Shown here: one piece after another, positions 1 through 8,760 of the stretch
How positions within the stretch are numbered: the first letter of the stretch is position 1
Layout: the number at the start of each line of letters is the position of its first letter
DNA from: Oscillospiraceae bacterium
GTDB lineage: Bacteria; Bacillota; Clostridia; Oscillospirales; Acutalibacteraceae
Assembly: GCA_015066005.1 (NCBI GenBank)
Contig: SVPF01000005.1
Location: 1-64,000 of the forward strand
Direction: 5' to 3'
DNA length: 64,000 nt
Translations under genes and position numbers: made by a program
The notes under the pieces: model-generated
What the model was told of the DNA's origin: nothing
The model's input: the letters and a program-made list of their open reading frames with translations, nothing else
Database searches by the model: none

Positions 1-140
1 TACGAAAACGCCATAAATCTATTAAAAATGCCGAAAAAACCGATGAAAATGAGCCCTCTGATAACGGTATTGTCAATGTTTGCACTACGGGACACACTTT
101 TAAAAAGATGATCGAATCTTATGAAAACAGCATGAAATAA
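1..140 (+). CDS. C-terminal fragment of an unidentified protein (cut by window start)
   Basis: An open frame enters from the left edge and stops with TAA at 138-140, giving about 45 residues. The tail is polar and charged: basic at its beginning, acidic/Asn-rich in the middle, ending in SYENSMK. A terminator follows 16 nt later, which supports a real gene end. The two other plus frames hit stops early or late without protein-like composition. No family is recognisable from so short a tail. It is convergent with uxaA and is the only plus-strand gene in the first 48 kb. Confidence 0.5.
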   Translation, partial: RKRHKSIKNAEKTDENEPSDNGIVNVCTTGHTFKKMIESYENSMK

Positions 141-155
141 TTTATGCTAAAAAAT

Positions 156-183
156 AAAAAACCGCTCATAAGAGCGGTTTTTT
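156..183. terminator. Bidirectional Rho-independent terminator
   Basis: The hairpin CCGCTC-ATAA-GAGCGG (162-177) is flanked by six A on the left and six T on the right, so it works on both strands. It ends the plus-strand gene stopping at 140 and the minus-strand uxa operon whose last gene stops at 190. Confidence 0.9.
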
Positions 184-189
184 GTTATA

Positions 190-1671
190 TTAAAGTGTTA
201 CACCGTCTTTAAATATTGCAAGCTCGTGCTTATCTAAAAGCTCAGCCTTTGCCTTAATTTCGCCTGAAGCAAGCTTTAAAACAAAGCTTAAAAATTCTTC
301 GCTTAGTTCGGGCATTGTTTTACCTTCCAAAAGCTGACCTGCATTAAAGTCAATCCAATTGCTTTTTTTATTTGCCAAAGCCGAATTACTTGAAATTTTT
401 GCAGTAGGAATGGGACAGCCAAACGGCGTTCCCCTACCCGTTGTAAACAAAACAAGCTGTGCGCCTGATACCGCCAAGGCATTTGCGGCAACTAAATCGT
501 TACCGGGGGCCTGAAGCAAGGAAAGACCTTTTCTTTTAACTGCTTCACCGTAGCATAAAACGTCTTCAACAGGGGCTGTGCCGCCCTTTTGTGTACAGCC
601 GAGGGATTTATCCTCTAAGGTTGTGATACCGCCCGCCTTATTGCCCGGGGATGGGTTTTCATCCACACCCTCGCCATAGCGCATAAAATACTTTTTAAAG
701 TTGTTTATAAGATCAACCGTTTTATTAAATTCGTTTTCGGTGCGACAGCGATTCATAAGAATGGTTTCAGCACCGAACATTTCGGGTACTTCGGTAAGAA
801 TTGTGCTACCGCCCATACCGATAATTTTATCCGATAAAGCACCCAAAAGCGGATTTGCTGTTATACCCGAAAAACCGTCAGAGCCACCGCATTTAAGACC
901 GATTACCAATTCACTTGCTGGGCATTCTTCCCTTTTATATGTATCAGCAAGCTTTGCAAGCTCGCCAACCATTTTAACACCATCGGCAATTTCGTCGTCG
1001 CTTTCCTGCGCGACCAAAAATCTTACACGGTCTTTATCGAAATCGCCAAGATGCTTTAAAAGCTCACCAATATTACCGTTTTCACAGCCAAGGCCAACAA
1101 CCAAAACAGCGGCAGCGTTGGGGTGTTTAATAAGCCCCGCAAGATAAGACAGTGTCATTTGCATATCGCCGCCAAGCTGTGAACAGCCGTAAGGGTGGTT
1201 ATAAGAATAAATACCGTCAATATTTTCGGTTTTAAATTGCTGTGATTTTGCCTCTATTTCACGAACGATAGAATTAACACAGCCAACGGTTGGAATAATC
1301 CAAATCTCGTTTCTGATACCTACCCTGCCGTCCTTACGCTTATAACCCATAAATGTGCGAGGTATCAGTTTTTCAACCTCTTTATAGTTCGGATTATATT
1401 CATAATTAAGCAAAGAGGAAAGGTTTGATTTTGTGTTATGGGTGTGTATATGCTCACCCTTCTTAATGTCACACTTTGCGTGACCGATAGGATAAGCATA
1501 TTTAATTATATTCTCACCGCTTTTAATATCTTTAAGCGCAAACTTATGCCCTGCGGGGATATCAGAAAGTAGTTCAACTTCAGTATTATCAACAACAACC
1601 CTATCCCCTGCCGCAAGCTTTTCTACCGCAACGGCAACACTGTCGTTTTGATGTATCTTAATGCTTTTCAT
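190..1671 (-). CDS. uxaA: Altronate dehydratase
   Basis: Full-length (493 aa) UxaA/GarD-family dehydratase. It converts D-altronate to 2-keto-3-deoxy-D-gluconate plus water in the cytoplasm, the third step of galacturonate breakdown; family members are iron- or manganese-dependent. The N-terminal SAF domain (about residues 10-85) contains the His cluster GEHIHTHN (72-79). The catalytic domain carries IPTVGCVNSIV near 126-136, GLGCENGN near 193-200 and GLKCGGSDGFSG near 258-269, with conserved cysteines. The ATG overlaps the uxaB stop by one base (TAATG), so the two are translationally coupled. It is the last gene of the operon and is followed at once by a strong terminator. Confidence 0.95.
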   Translation of the reverse strand: MKSIKIHQNDSVAVAVEKLAAGDRVVVDNTEVELLSDIPAGHKFALKDIKSGENIIKYAYPIGHAKCDIKKGEHIHTHNTKSNLSSLLNYEYNPNYKEVEKLIPRTFMGYKRKDGRVGIRNEIWIIPTVGCVNSIVREIEAKSQQFKTENIDGIYSYNHPYGCSQLGGDMQMTLSYLAGLIKHPNAAAVLVVGLGCENGNIGELLKHLGDFDKDRVRFLVAQESDDEIADGVKMVGELAKLADTYKREECPASELVIGLKCGGSDGFSGITANPLLGALSDKIIGMGGSTILTEVPEMFGAETILMNRCRTENEFNKTVDLINNFKKYFMRYGEGVDENPSPGNKAGGITTLEDKSLGCTQKGGTAPVEDVLCYGEAVKRKGLSLLQAPGNDLVAANALAVSGAQLVLFTTGRGTPFGCPIPTAKISSNSALANKKSNWIDFNAGQLLEGKTMPELSEEFLSFVLKLASGEIKAKAELLDKHELAIFKDGVTL

Positions 1672-3122
1672 TAGTTTAAAACCTCTTTAACAGCATCGGC
1701 AGCATTTGTCATAAGCTTGCTGTACCATAAAGAAACAGCGTCAACAAAGCCAGCATAAAGGCTCATATCCTCGCCCCAGAAATCAAGGTTTTGACAAGCC
1801 TTTTTAACAAGATCAGCCTTACCGCAGTTTTCAGCAAAAAATTCTAAAACTGCTTTATCGTCGTGAATAACATACTCGTCACCGTTGCCACGCTTTGCAT
1901 ATAAGCCGTCTTCACGCAAATCGTTTGAGGAATAGAAAGCCAAGAGCGCCGCAAACGAGAATGTGATAAGCTTCGGCAACTTGCCGTTGTTCTTACAATA
2001 ATCCTTAAATGAGGGCAAAACCCTTGCTCTCCACTTTGAAACAGAGTTAAGTGAAATTGAAAGTAAAGCGTGGTCAATAAATGGGTTTTCAAATCGTTCA
2101 AAGACTGAATTTGCAAAGTCCTTTACCTCATCTAAAGGTAAATTAACCTGAGGTACAATTTCATCCATAACAACCTGTCTTATAAACCTGCCCATTGTTT
2201 CGTCACTCATACAGTCACGCACAATATCAAGACCGTATAAATAACCGGCCAGAACAGACGAGGTATGGGCGCCGTTAAGCACCCTTACCTTTCTTTCCTT
2301 ATAGGGCTTGTGATTATCGGTAAACACAACAGGAAGACCGATTTTATCCAAAGGAAGCTCGTCGCTTATATCCTTTTCGCTTTCAATAACCCAAAGTGCA
2401 AAGGGCTCACCAATATCAACAAGCTTGTCCTCATAGCCAAGCTCTTCACAAACCTTGTCAGCATAGCCACGGGGGTAACCTGTAACAATGCGGTCAACAA
2501 GGGTTGAGCAGAAAACTGTGCTGTCATTAAGCCAATTTTTAAAATCAGCAGGTAAATTCCAAATATCGCTAAGTGCAAAAACACATTCACGAAGCTTTTT
2601 GCCGTTTTCTTCAATAAGCTCAACAGGTAAAATTATAAGTCCCTTATCCTTAGTGCCATTAAATGCAACATATCTTTCATATAAAAACTTTGTAAGCTTG
2701 CCGGGGTATGTTGAAGGTAAGCCTTCAAAGCTGTCGTTTTCATCCAAAACAATACCCGCTTCGGTAGTGTTGGACACAATAAAACGAAGTGTACTAAGCT
2801 TTGCCAAGGCCATATATTCATCATAATCCTCAGCACAGTCAAGTGTCTTGGAAACCGATGTAATAATACGGCTGCTGTTTATAACCTCGCCGTTTTCCTT
2901 ACCGCGAAGCAATACGGTATAAAGATTATTTTGCTCTTTAAACATATCAAGACTGCCAAACGAAATGGGCTTTACTATAGCAATACTGCCATCGAAAACA
3001 CCCTTTTCGTTTGCAATATCAATCATATAATCGACAAAGGCTCTTAAAAAATTACCCTCACCAAACTGCATAACCTTAATGGGATATTCAGCTTTAGCGG
3101 TTACCTTATCTAAAATATTCAT
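1671..3122 (-). CDS. uxaB: Tagaturonate reductase (altronate oxidoreductase)
   Basis: A 483-residue member of the mannitol dehydrogenase (long-chain polyol dehydrogenase) family, predicted to reduce D-tagaturonate to D-altronate with NADH. The N-terminal Rossmann segment has QFGEGNFLRAF at 19-29. The C-terminal catalytic block carries the family pattern RKVRVLNGAHTSS around residues 277-289, with the Lys, Asn and His used in catalysis. Length is normal. UxuB fructuronate reductases belong to the same family; the call as UxaB rests on adjacency to uxaC and especially uxaA, whose substrate is altronate. It starts 9 nt after the uxaC stop. Confidence 0.92.
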   Translation of the reverse strand: MNILDKVTAKAEYPIKVMQFGEGNFLRAFVDYMIDIANEKGVFDGSIAIVKPISFGSLDMFKEQNNLYTVLLRGKENGEVINSSRIITSVSKTLDCAEDYDEYMALAKLSTLRFIVSNTTEAGIVLDENDSFEGLPSTYPGKLTKFLYERYVAFNGTKDKGLIILPVELIEENGKKLRECVFALSDIWNLPADFKNWLNDSTVFCSTLVDRIVTGYPRGYADKVCEELGYEDKLVDIGEPFALWVIESEKDISDELPLDKIGLPVVFTDNHKPYKERKVRVLNGAHTSSVLAGYLYGLDIVRDCMSDETMGRFIRQVVMDEIVPQVNLPLDEVKDFANSVFERFENPFIDHALLSISLNSVSKWRARVLPSFKDYCKNNGKLPKLITFSFAALLAFYSSNDLREDGLYAKRGNGDEYVIHDDKAVLEFFAENCGKADLVKKACQNLDFWGEDMSLYAGFVDAVSLWYSKLMTNAADAVKEVLN

Positions 3123-3131
3123 GGCTACTCC

Positions 3132-4529
3132 TTATAGGTCAAAATATCTTTTTGCGTTATTAAAGCAAATGTCCTGAACTAGCTGACCCAACTGCTCCTC
3201 ATCAAAGGGATATTCGCCGTTTTCCACCCATTCTCCGATAAGATTACAAAGAATCCTTCTGAAATATTCGTGACGGGTGTATGATAAAAAGCTTCTTGAG
3301 TCGGTAAGCATACCAACAAAATTACCGAGCAAGGAAAGGTTTGCCAGCGACTTGAGCTGTGCTTCCATACCTGATTTTGTATCGTTAAACCACCAAGCCG
3401 AACCGTGCTGAATTTTGCCCTGTGCTTCAGTACCCTGGAAGCAGCCAAGAATTGTGCCCAGCATTTCATTATCCTGTGGGTTAAGTGAATATAGTATGGT
3501 TTTGGGCAAAGCATTTTCGGAAGCTAAGGCATTTAAAAAGCCTGTAATAGCTTCGCCACAGCTTTTGGTTGAAATACAGTCAAAGCCTGTATCGGCGCCT
3601 AAACGGTCAAACATTTTGCCGTTTGTGTTACGCTGTGCGCCATAGTGAAGCTGCATAACAATACCGTGCTTTGCATATTCCTTGCCAAGATGAAGCATAA
3701 TTGCGGTTTTATACTTGTCAGCATCCTCTTGAGAAACGGTGCCGCCATTCATAACGGTTTGGAAAATATTTTCTACTTCAGCATCATCTGCAGGTGAATA
3801 AACCACATAATCAAGGCCGTGGTCAGTAGCACGACAGCCAACCTCACAGAAGAAATCCAAACGGTTTGACAATGCCTTTTTTACATCCTCAACAGTTTTA
3901 ATTTCAATACCCGAAGCAACTGAGAGCTTACCGATATATTCGGCAAAGCCCGCCTTTTCAATATTTACAGCCTTGTCAGGACGGTATGACGGCGCAACTG
4001 TAACGTCAAAGCTTTTATCCTCTAAAAGCTTTTTGTGCCACTCAAGTGAATCAATAGGGTCATCAGTAGTGCCTATCATACTTACATTTGACTTTTTAAT
4101 AAGGCTTCTGACTGTCATATCATCCTTTTGAAGCTTTTCGTTGCAAAGTGCAAACACCTCATCAGCAGTTTCAGCATTTAAAACACCGTTATAATCGAAG
4201 TATTTTTTTAGTTCCAAATGTGTCCAATGATACATTGGGTTACCAATAGCTTTAGGAAGCATTTCGGCAAAATGTCTGAACTTTACCTGTGCATCGGCAT
4301 TACCTGTGATTTCGTCCTCGTTAACACCGTTGCTACGGATAAGGCGCCATTTATAATGGTCACCGCCAAGCCAAACCTGAGTAATATTTTCAAATTTTCT
4401 GTCCTCATAAATTTCCTGCGGGTTAATATGGCAGTGATAGTCAACTATTGGCATATTTTCAGCATACTTATGGTAAAGCAGCTTTGCCGTTTCGGTTTTA
4501 AGCAAAAAATCTTCAGTCATAAATTTCAT
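3132..4529 (-). CDS. uxaC: Uronate isomerase (glucuronate/galacturonate isomerase)
   Basis: A 465-residue uronate isomerase of the amidohydrolase-like superfamily. It interconverts D-galacturonate with D-tagaturonate and D-glucuronate with D-fructuronate, feeding UxaB. The metal-binding HxH is in DYHCHINP (His32 and His34). The C-terminal LTDSRSFLSYTRHEYFRRIL block is typical of the family. It is the first of the three uxa genes, with short spacing. Because it accepts both uronates, it could serve galacturonate from pectin and glucuronate released by the GH2 enzyme at 37941-39641. Confidence 0.95.
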   Translation of the reverse strand: MKFMTEDFLLKTETAKLLYHKYAENMPIVDYHCHINPQEIYEDRKFENITQVWLGGDHYKWRLIRSNGVNEDEITGNADAQVKFRHFAEMLPKAIGNPMYHWTHLELKKYFDYNGVLNAETADEVFALCNEKLQKDDMTVRSLIKKSNVSMIGTTDDPIDSLEWHKKLLEDKSFDVTVAPSYRPDKAVNIEKAGFAEYIGKLSVASGIEIKTVEDVKKALSNRLDFFCEVGCRATDHGLDYVVYSPADDAEVENIFQTVMNGGTVSQEDADKYKTAIMLHLGKEYAKHGIVMQLHYGAQRNTNGKMFDRLGADTGFDCISTKSCGEAITGFLNALASENALPKTILYSLNPQDNEMLGTILGCFQGTEAQGKIQHGSAWWFNDTKSGMEAQLKSLANLSLLGNFVGMLTDSRSFLSYTRHEYFRRILCNLIGEWVENGEYPFDEEQLGQLVQDICFNNAKRYFDL

Positions 4530-4568
4530 ATTATTTTCTCCTTAATTCACATTATGGTTTATTCTTAA

Positions 4569-5198
4569 TTACATGCCGACGGGTTTGTCGGTATGAAGCA
4601 CCTCGGAATAAGTGGGAACATTTTCAATTTCAAGTGCCTTTGCAATGCAAGAAACTACCTGATTTGTAAAGGCTTCTGTTCCTATTGGAGTATAGTAATG
4701 TACGGCATCTGAATGTGCCGTTTCGGGAAGAGCTGTTGACACACCGTAAAGGTCGTTCACCTCAAAGCCGTACTTTTTAACCACTTCTACTGCGGCGGCG
4801 TTATATTGCTCAATTTCATTATTATAACGAATAAAATTAGGATTCATACGTTCTGTCTGAACACTTGTAGAAGTAGCAAAAATAACCTTGGCTTCGGGAT
4901 AAACGGTTTTTATACGTTTACAAATACGGTCAATATAATGAACATAAAATTCAATTGGTGTGTGAGGCTCGTCCCCGCAAATTCTTACGCAGTCCCAAAG
5001 GCCTGCATTCCAGTGAATTACATCAAACTTGCCGTTATCAGAAAGGCTTTTAAATTCGTGCAAATACCTTAACACGTAAGAAGCAAAACGGCAGTTATCG
5101 GTTGGGAAAACCACATTCGCAAAATCGGTTAAGGTTTTCTTTGTGGATTTATCATACCCTATACGGATAGAATCACCTATTAACAATACATTTTTCAT
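4569..5198 (-). CDS. SGNH/GDSL-type esterase, small single-domain
   Basis: A 209-residue SGNH hydrolase with no signal peptide. Block I is LLIGDSIRIGYD with the nucleophile Ser10. The catalytic Asp-His pair lies in SDAVHYYTPIG near the C-terminus (about 173-176), and HWNAGLWD provides the block III Asn. I start at the ATG at 5198, not the GTG codons at 5208 or 5205, because the ribosome binding site AAGGTGG overlaps those GTGs. In this context it is probably an intracellular carbohydrate esterase that removes acetyl groups from imported oligosaccharides. The substrate is inference; arylesterases share the fold. Confidence 0.82.
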   Translation of the reverse strand: MKNVLLIGDSIRIGYDKSTKKTLTDFANVVFPTDNCRFASYVLRYLHEFKSLSDNGKFDVIHWNAGLWDCVRICGDEPHTPIEFYVHYIDRICKRIKTVYPEAKVIFATSTSVQTERMNPNFIRYNNEIEQYNAAAVEVVKKYGFEVNDLYGVSTALPETAHSDAVHYYTPIGTEAFTNQVVSCIAKALEIENVPTYSEVLHTDKPVGM

Positions 5199-5225
5199 TA
5201 TACACACCACCTTATAAAAGTCAAT

Positions 5226-6254
5226 TTATTTGAAATGTAATTTTTTAAGCTCGTTAATTAAATTTTCGGAATAATGCTTAAACCCCTTAGAATTCGGATG
5301 CAAATTACGGTCAGCAAAGCATTCCTCATCCTCGGGCACTAAATAACGACCGCAAATAACCCACACATTTTCAATACCCGAAACAGCATTTTTAAGCGCA
5401 CCATAAAGGGCATTAAAGTCGCCTGCAAGCCTTTCAGCATTAAGGTCCTTACGCCAAATAGGTGTTATTAAAAATATCGGCGCATATGGGTAATTATGTC
5501 GCAAGTTTTCACAAAACTGACGGCAATTAGATGCAATGTCATCCAGCGTGCGAAAATTCGCACTCCAGTCATTTGTGCCGTAAGCAACACTTATATAATC
5601 GGGTGTCAGGTCATCCTTAAAGGCGGCCTCCTCCGGTCTAAATAAATCACCGCCAATAGCCTTGCACACTTCGTCCGCGCCCAAATATTCACACATTCTG
5701 CTTGCGTAACGGTCACGTGGGTGTGCCGCTTCAGAGCCGTGTGTTATTGAGTCACCGTAGGTAAGCATTAACTTTTCACGCTTTATAGGCTCAAAGCCGG
5801 CGCCGTTTGTCAGCGAAACTTCGAGTATTGAAAGCTGTCTGTAATACGGGAAGTGAATTTCAATATTCTTTTCGCCCTTTGGTAAAATATATTTCTTTGA
5901 AAGCTCACCGTATTCAATTGTTGGCTTAGGTTCTTCACCCGGAGCGAGCTTTCGCTTAGAATTCGTAATTGCTTCAAGCAGTTCACCGTTACAAACAACG
6001 TCACAAACAAAATAAGTTCTTATAAGCTTTTCGTGAACAAAAAGCTTTATATTAAGGCTTTCGCTGTTTGTTTTAAAACGCATAACTATCCCCGCGGTAT
6101 CGCGTGAAATCTTATACTTTAAGTCATCAGAAAAGCCCTTAAAAAATCTTTCTTGACTTTCGGTAAAGCGATAAAGTTCAATTCCCTTTTCTGTAATTTC
6201 GGTGCGAACTGCGCCTGAAATTGCTGAAATAATTTCATCATAGCTTAAATTCAT
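5226..6254 (-). CDS. Two-domain SGNH/GDSL carbohydrate esterase
   Basis: A 342-residue protein with an N-terminal beta-sandwich of about 150 residues and a C-terminal SGNH domain. The catalytic domain shows LTYGDSITHGS (block I), SVAYGTNDW (Gly/Asn blocks) and DRNLHPNSKGF (Asp and His). This layout matches SGNH hydrolases with a jelly-roll N-terminal domain, many of which deacetylate plant polysaccharide fragments. There is no signal peptide, so it is probably cytoplasmic. It sits next to a second esterase and downstream of two glycosidases, suggesting the imported substrate is acetylated. The specificity (acetyl versus other acyl groups) is not determined. Confidence 0.82.
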   Translation of the reverse strand: MNLSYDEIISAISGAVRTEITEKGIELYRFTESQERFFKGFSDDLKYKISRDTAGIVMRFKTNSESLNIKLFVHEKLIRTYFVCDVVCNGELLEAITNSKRKLAPGEEPKPTIEYGELSKKYILPKGEKNIEIHFPYYRQLSILEVSLTNGAGFEPIKREKLMLTYGDSITHGSEAAHPRDRYASRMCEYLGADEVCKAIGGDLFRPEEAAFKDDLTPDYISVAYGTNDWSANFRTLDDIASNCRQFCENLRHNYPYAPIFLITPIWRKDLNAERLAGDFNALYGALKNAVSGIENVWVICGRYLVPEDEECFADRNLHPNSKGFKHYSENLINELKKLHFK

Positions 6255-6318
6255 AATTTCACCTAAAACACTTATTGGTTATATTCCCACCATTAAGTCG
6301 GATCTTTTAATATAAAAT

Positions 6319-8757
6319 TCAACTGCGGTAAATAAGCGCTTCCAACACAATGCGTTTTGTGTTCGCATTGCATTTTGAAGCCTTTATAAGCTCAATAATT
6401 TCCTCTACACTTTCAGCTTCCTGCACATTTTTAAATAAATCCCTTTTATGAAAGGTGTTGTCCTCAGTGCGAAGAAGGAAATACTGTACCGATTCCTTTG
6501 CCTTGTCCAAAGCTGATTTTTCGGTATAGGCCAAGGATATTTCATAGCAGATATCCTTTATAAAATTATCAATTTCAACAGTTACGCAGTGATTATCATC
6601 AGTAGTAAAGCTTACAGGCTTTCCATTCGCAGTAACAGTTACATCACCGCTTTGAATATTTTTAAACACAAGTGCTAAACTGCGATTTACGGGCATTACA
6701 CCCTCATCACCGTAGGCGATAACGCCTAGCCTTTGAATTCCGTTTTGATTAGTCATAACAAAATCGGTATAAAGCTTTTTACCGCAGGATGCATCCTCAT
6801 ACATTGTGTAGCTGTTATTGCCCTTATAAAGCCAAATTTCTAAATTCTTGGGGTTTTGTGGGTTATTGCCTTCAATATACTTAGCCATTGGTATAACAGC
6901 GCCCGATTTTGCCAAAACGGGAATAGAGTCAAGCTGGCGATACATTGTAACGGTTTTTGAGCCATTATAGGTATTACCATTAAAAATATCAGTCCATTCG
7001 CCATCAGGCAAGAATGCCTTAACCTTTGCAACACGGTTAACACCCTTCGAAACGATGGGTGCAACCAAAAGCTCGCTGCCGAACATATAGTTGTTGTCGT
7101 ACTTATAAGCGGCTTGTTTTTCGGGGCAAGAATAATAAATAGGCTCACAAAGTGGTGTGCCATATTCATAGTTATTAAAGTTTGCGGTATAAATGTAAGG
7201 CACCAAACGGTGACGCAAACGCATAAGTTCCTTTAAAAGAAGGTTACTGCCGTTCACGTACATATCGGGTTCCTTAGACATTGTGGGATGCGCTGTGCTG
7301 TGCAAACGCATAATAGGGTTAAATACGCCGTATTGAACATATCTAACCATCATCTCGTCGTCCTTATCACCATCAAAGTGACCGCCAATATCGTGACTCC
7401 ACCAAGTATAGCCAATATTTGCGGCACGGTTAGTAAATTCGGGCAAATAAGCAAGGCTTTTCCAGGTGGTAAAGGTATCACCCGAAAAACCAAGCGGATA
7501 ACGGTGCGCACCAACACCACAATATCTTGACATTAAAAGCGGCGAATCGTTTTCAAAACCGTTATCAAGATAATGGTAATGGTTAAGCGACCAAAGCGGG
7601 TCAAGTCCTTCAAGCTTTGTGGTGTTACCCTGCTGCCAGTCTATCCACCAAAAGTCAACACCGTCCTTTTCAAAGGGCTTGTGTAAGATTTTAAAATAGT
7701 TATTTATAAAATCATCGTTTGTAATATCAAACGGCATCATTTTTTTGGTAGAGGAATCAAAATTCATAGCCTTGCAAAAATCTTCATATTGGTCTTCCCA
7801 ATATCTTACACCGCCTGCAGGGTGAAGATTTAAGGTTACTTTAATATTCCTTTCCTTAATCTTTTTAAGAAAAGACTTATAATCAGGGAAAAGGTTTTTA
7901 TTCCAGCTGTAGCCTGTCCAACCAATACCGCCGTGGGTAGTAAGTGCTGAAAGACTTACATAATCGGGGTCGTTAGCAATATCGTCCGGAATATTTTTTT
8001 CTTCCTTAACAAACCAAGAATAGTGCCAGTCCATATCAATAGTCGCAACTGAAATCGGCACATTATCATGCTGAAAATCATCTAAAAGATGTAAATATTC
8101 CTTGTCGGTATATTTATGGTAGCGCGACCACCAGTTGCCCAAAGCAAAACGAGGAATAAGCGGTGCTTTGCCGCAAATATCGTAAAGGGCTTTAACAGCG
8201 GCACGATAATCTTTACCATATGCAAAGATGTAATCGTCCTTTTCTTCTGTTCTTCTTGCAGCAAGCTTGCCATCGTTATTTAAAATAAGGCTATCCTTAT
8301 CGTCAATAACTGCAACGCCGTTTTTAGAGCACACGCCGTAGCATAATTTAATTTGTCCCTTTTCGGCGGGCTTCCAGCGACCCTCATTACCGTCATAACC
8401 ATCAAGTGTACGTGCAGTAGCAAAAAGGTTGCCGTCATTATTGAGGGCAACCCTTTTATCCTTTATCACAACATAGCTGTCAAGATAATTAAGGGTGTTT
8501 ATAACAAGCTTTACAGAATTTGTAGTAATACAAATTTCTGCATTTTTAAATGAATATGTAAAGCTTTGCTTAGAAAAATCACGAAACCACACGCTTTGTG
8601 TTGCGCCGTCTTCAAAAATACGACTTACGTCCCTTTCAACCCTGAAAAGACGGTCAGATAAAACGGTTATGCGGTATTCCCCACAAACAATAATGTTTTC
8701 TTCCAAAGCTTTTGGACTTGTTTTAGCTATTAAATGTTTGTCTAACAATTCAATCAC
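6319..8757 (-). CDS. Glycoside hydrolase family 31 (alpha-glucosidase/alpha-xylosidase type)
   Basis: An 812-residue GH31 enzyme of typical domain order: N-terminal beta-sandwich (about 1-200), TIM barrel (about 200-530), then beta-sandwich domains. The catalytic nucleophile is Asp373 in WWIDWQQG, and the acid/base Asp427 is in LGFSGDTF. Other barrel signatures are IDMDWHYSW (240-248) and GYTWWSHDIGGH. The last 80 residues or so form a charged alpha-helical tail beyond the usual C-terminal domain. No signal peptide is visible, so it acts in the cytoplasm. The GH31 subtype (alpha-glucosidase, alpha-xylosidase, alpha-galactosidase, sulfoquinovosidase) cannot be fixed by eye. It starts 3 nt after the arabinofuranosidase stop. 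Confidence 0.9.
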   Translation of the reverse strand: MIELLDKHLIAKTSPKALEENIIVCGEYRITVLSDRLFRVERDVSRIFEDGATQSVWFRDFSKQSFTYSFKNAEICITTNSVKLVINTLNYLDSYVVIKDKRVALNNDGNLFATARTLDGYDGNEGRWKPAEKGQIKLCYGVCSKNGVAVIDDKDSLILNNDGKLAARRTEEKDDYIFAYGKDYRAAVKALYDICGKAPLIPRFALGNWWSRYHKYTDKEYLHLLDDFQHDNVPISVATIDMDWHYSWFVKEEKNIPDDIANDPDYVSLSALTTHGGIGWTGYSWNKNLFPDYKSFLKKIKERNIKVTLNLHPAGGVRYWEDQYEDFCKAMNFDSSTKKMMPFDITNDDFINNYFKILHKPFEKDGVDFWWIDWQQGNTTKLEGLDPLWSLNHYHYLDNGFENDSPLLMSRYCGVGAHRYPLGFSGDTFTTWKSLAYLPEFTNRAANIGYTWWSHDIGGHFDGDKDDEMMVRYVQYGVFNPIMRLHSTAHPTMSKEPDMYVNGSNLLLKELMRLRHRLVPYIYTANFNNYEYGTPLCEPIYYSCPEKQAAYKYDNNYMFGSELLVAPIVSKGVNRVAKVKAFLPDGEWTDIFNGNTYNGSKTVTMYRQLDSIPVLAKSGAVIPMAKYIEGNNPQNPKNLEIWLYKGNNSYTMYEDASCGKKLYTDFVMTNQNGIQRLGVIAYGDEGVMPVNRSLALVFKNIQSGDVTVTANGKPVSFTTDDNHCVTVEIDNFIKDICYEISLAYTEKSALDKAKESVQYFLLRTEDNTFHKRDLFKNVQEAESVEEIIELIKASKCNANTKRIVLEALIYRS

Positions 8758-8760
8758 CCG

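Noticed and set aside
701..1147. 148-residue plus-strand frame
   Set aside because: It is the shadow of uxaA, whose domains and catalytic motifs are intact on the other strand.
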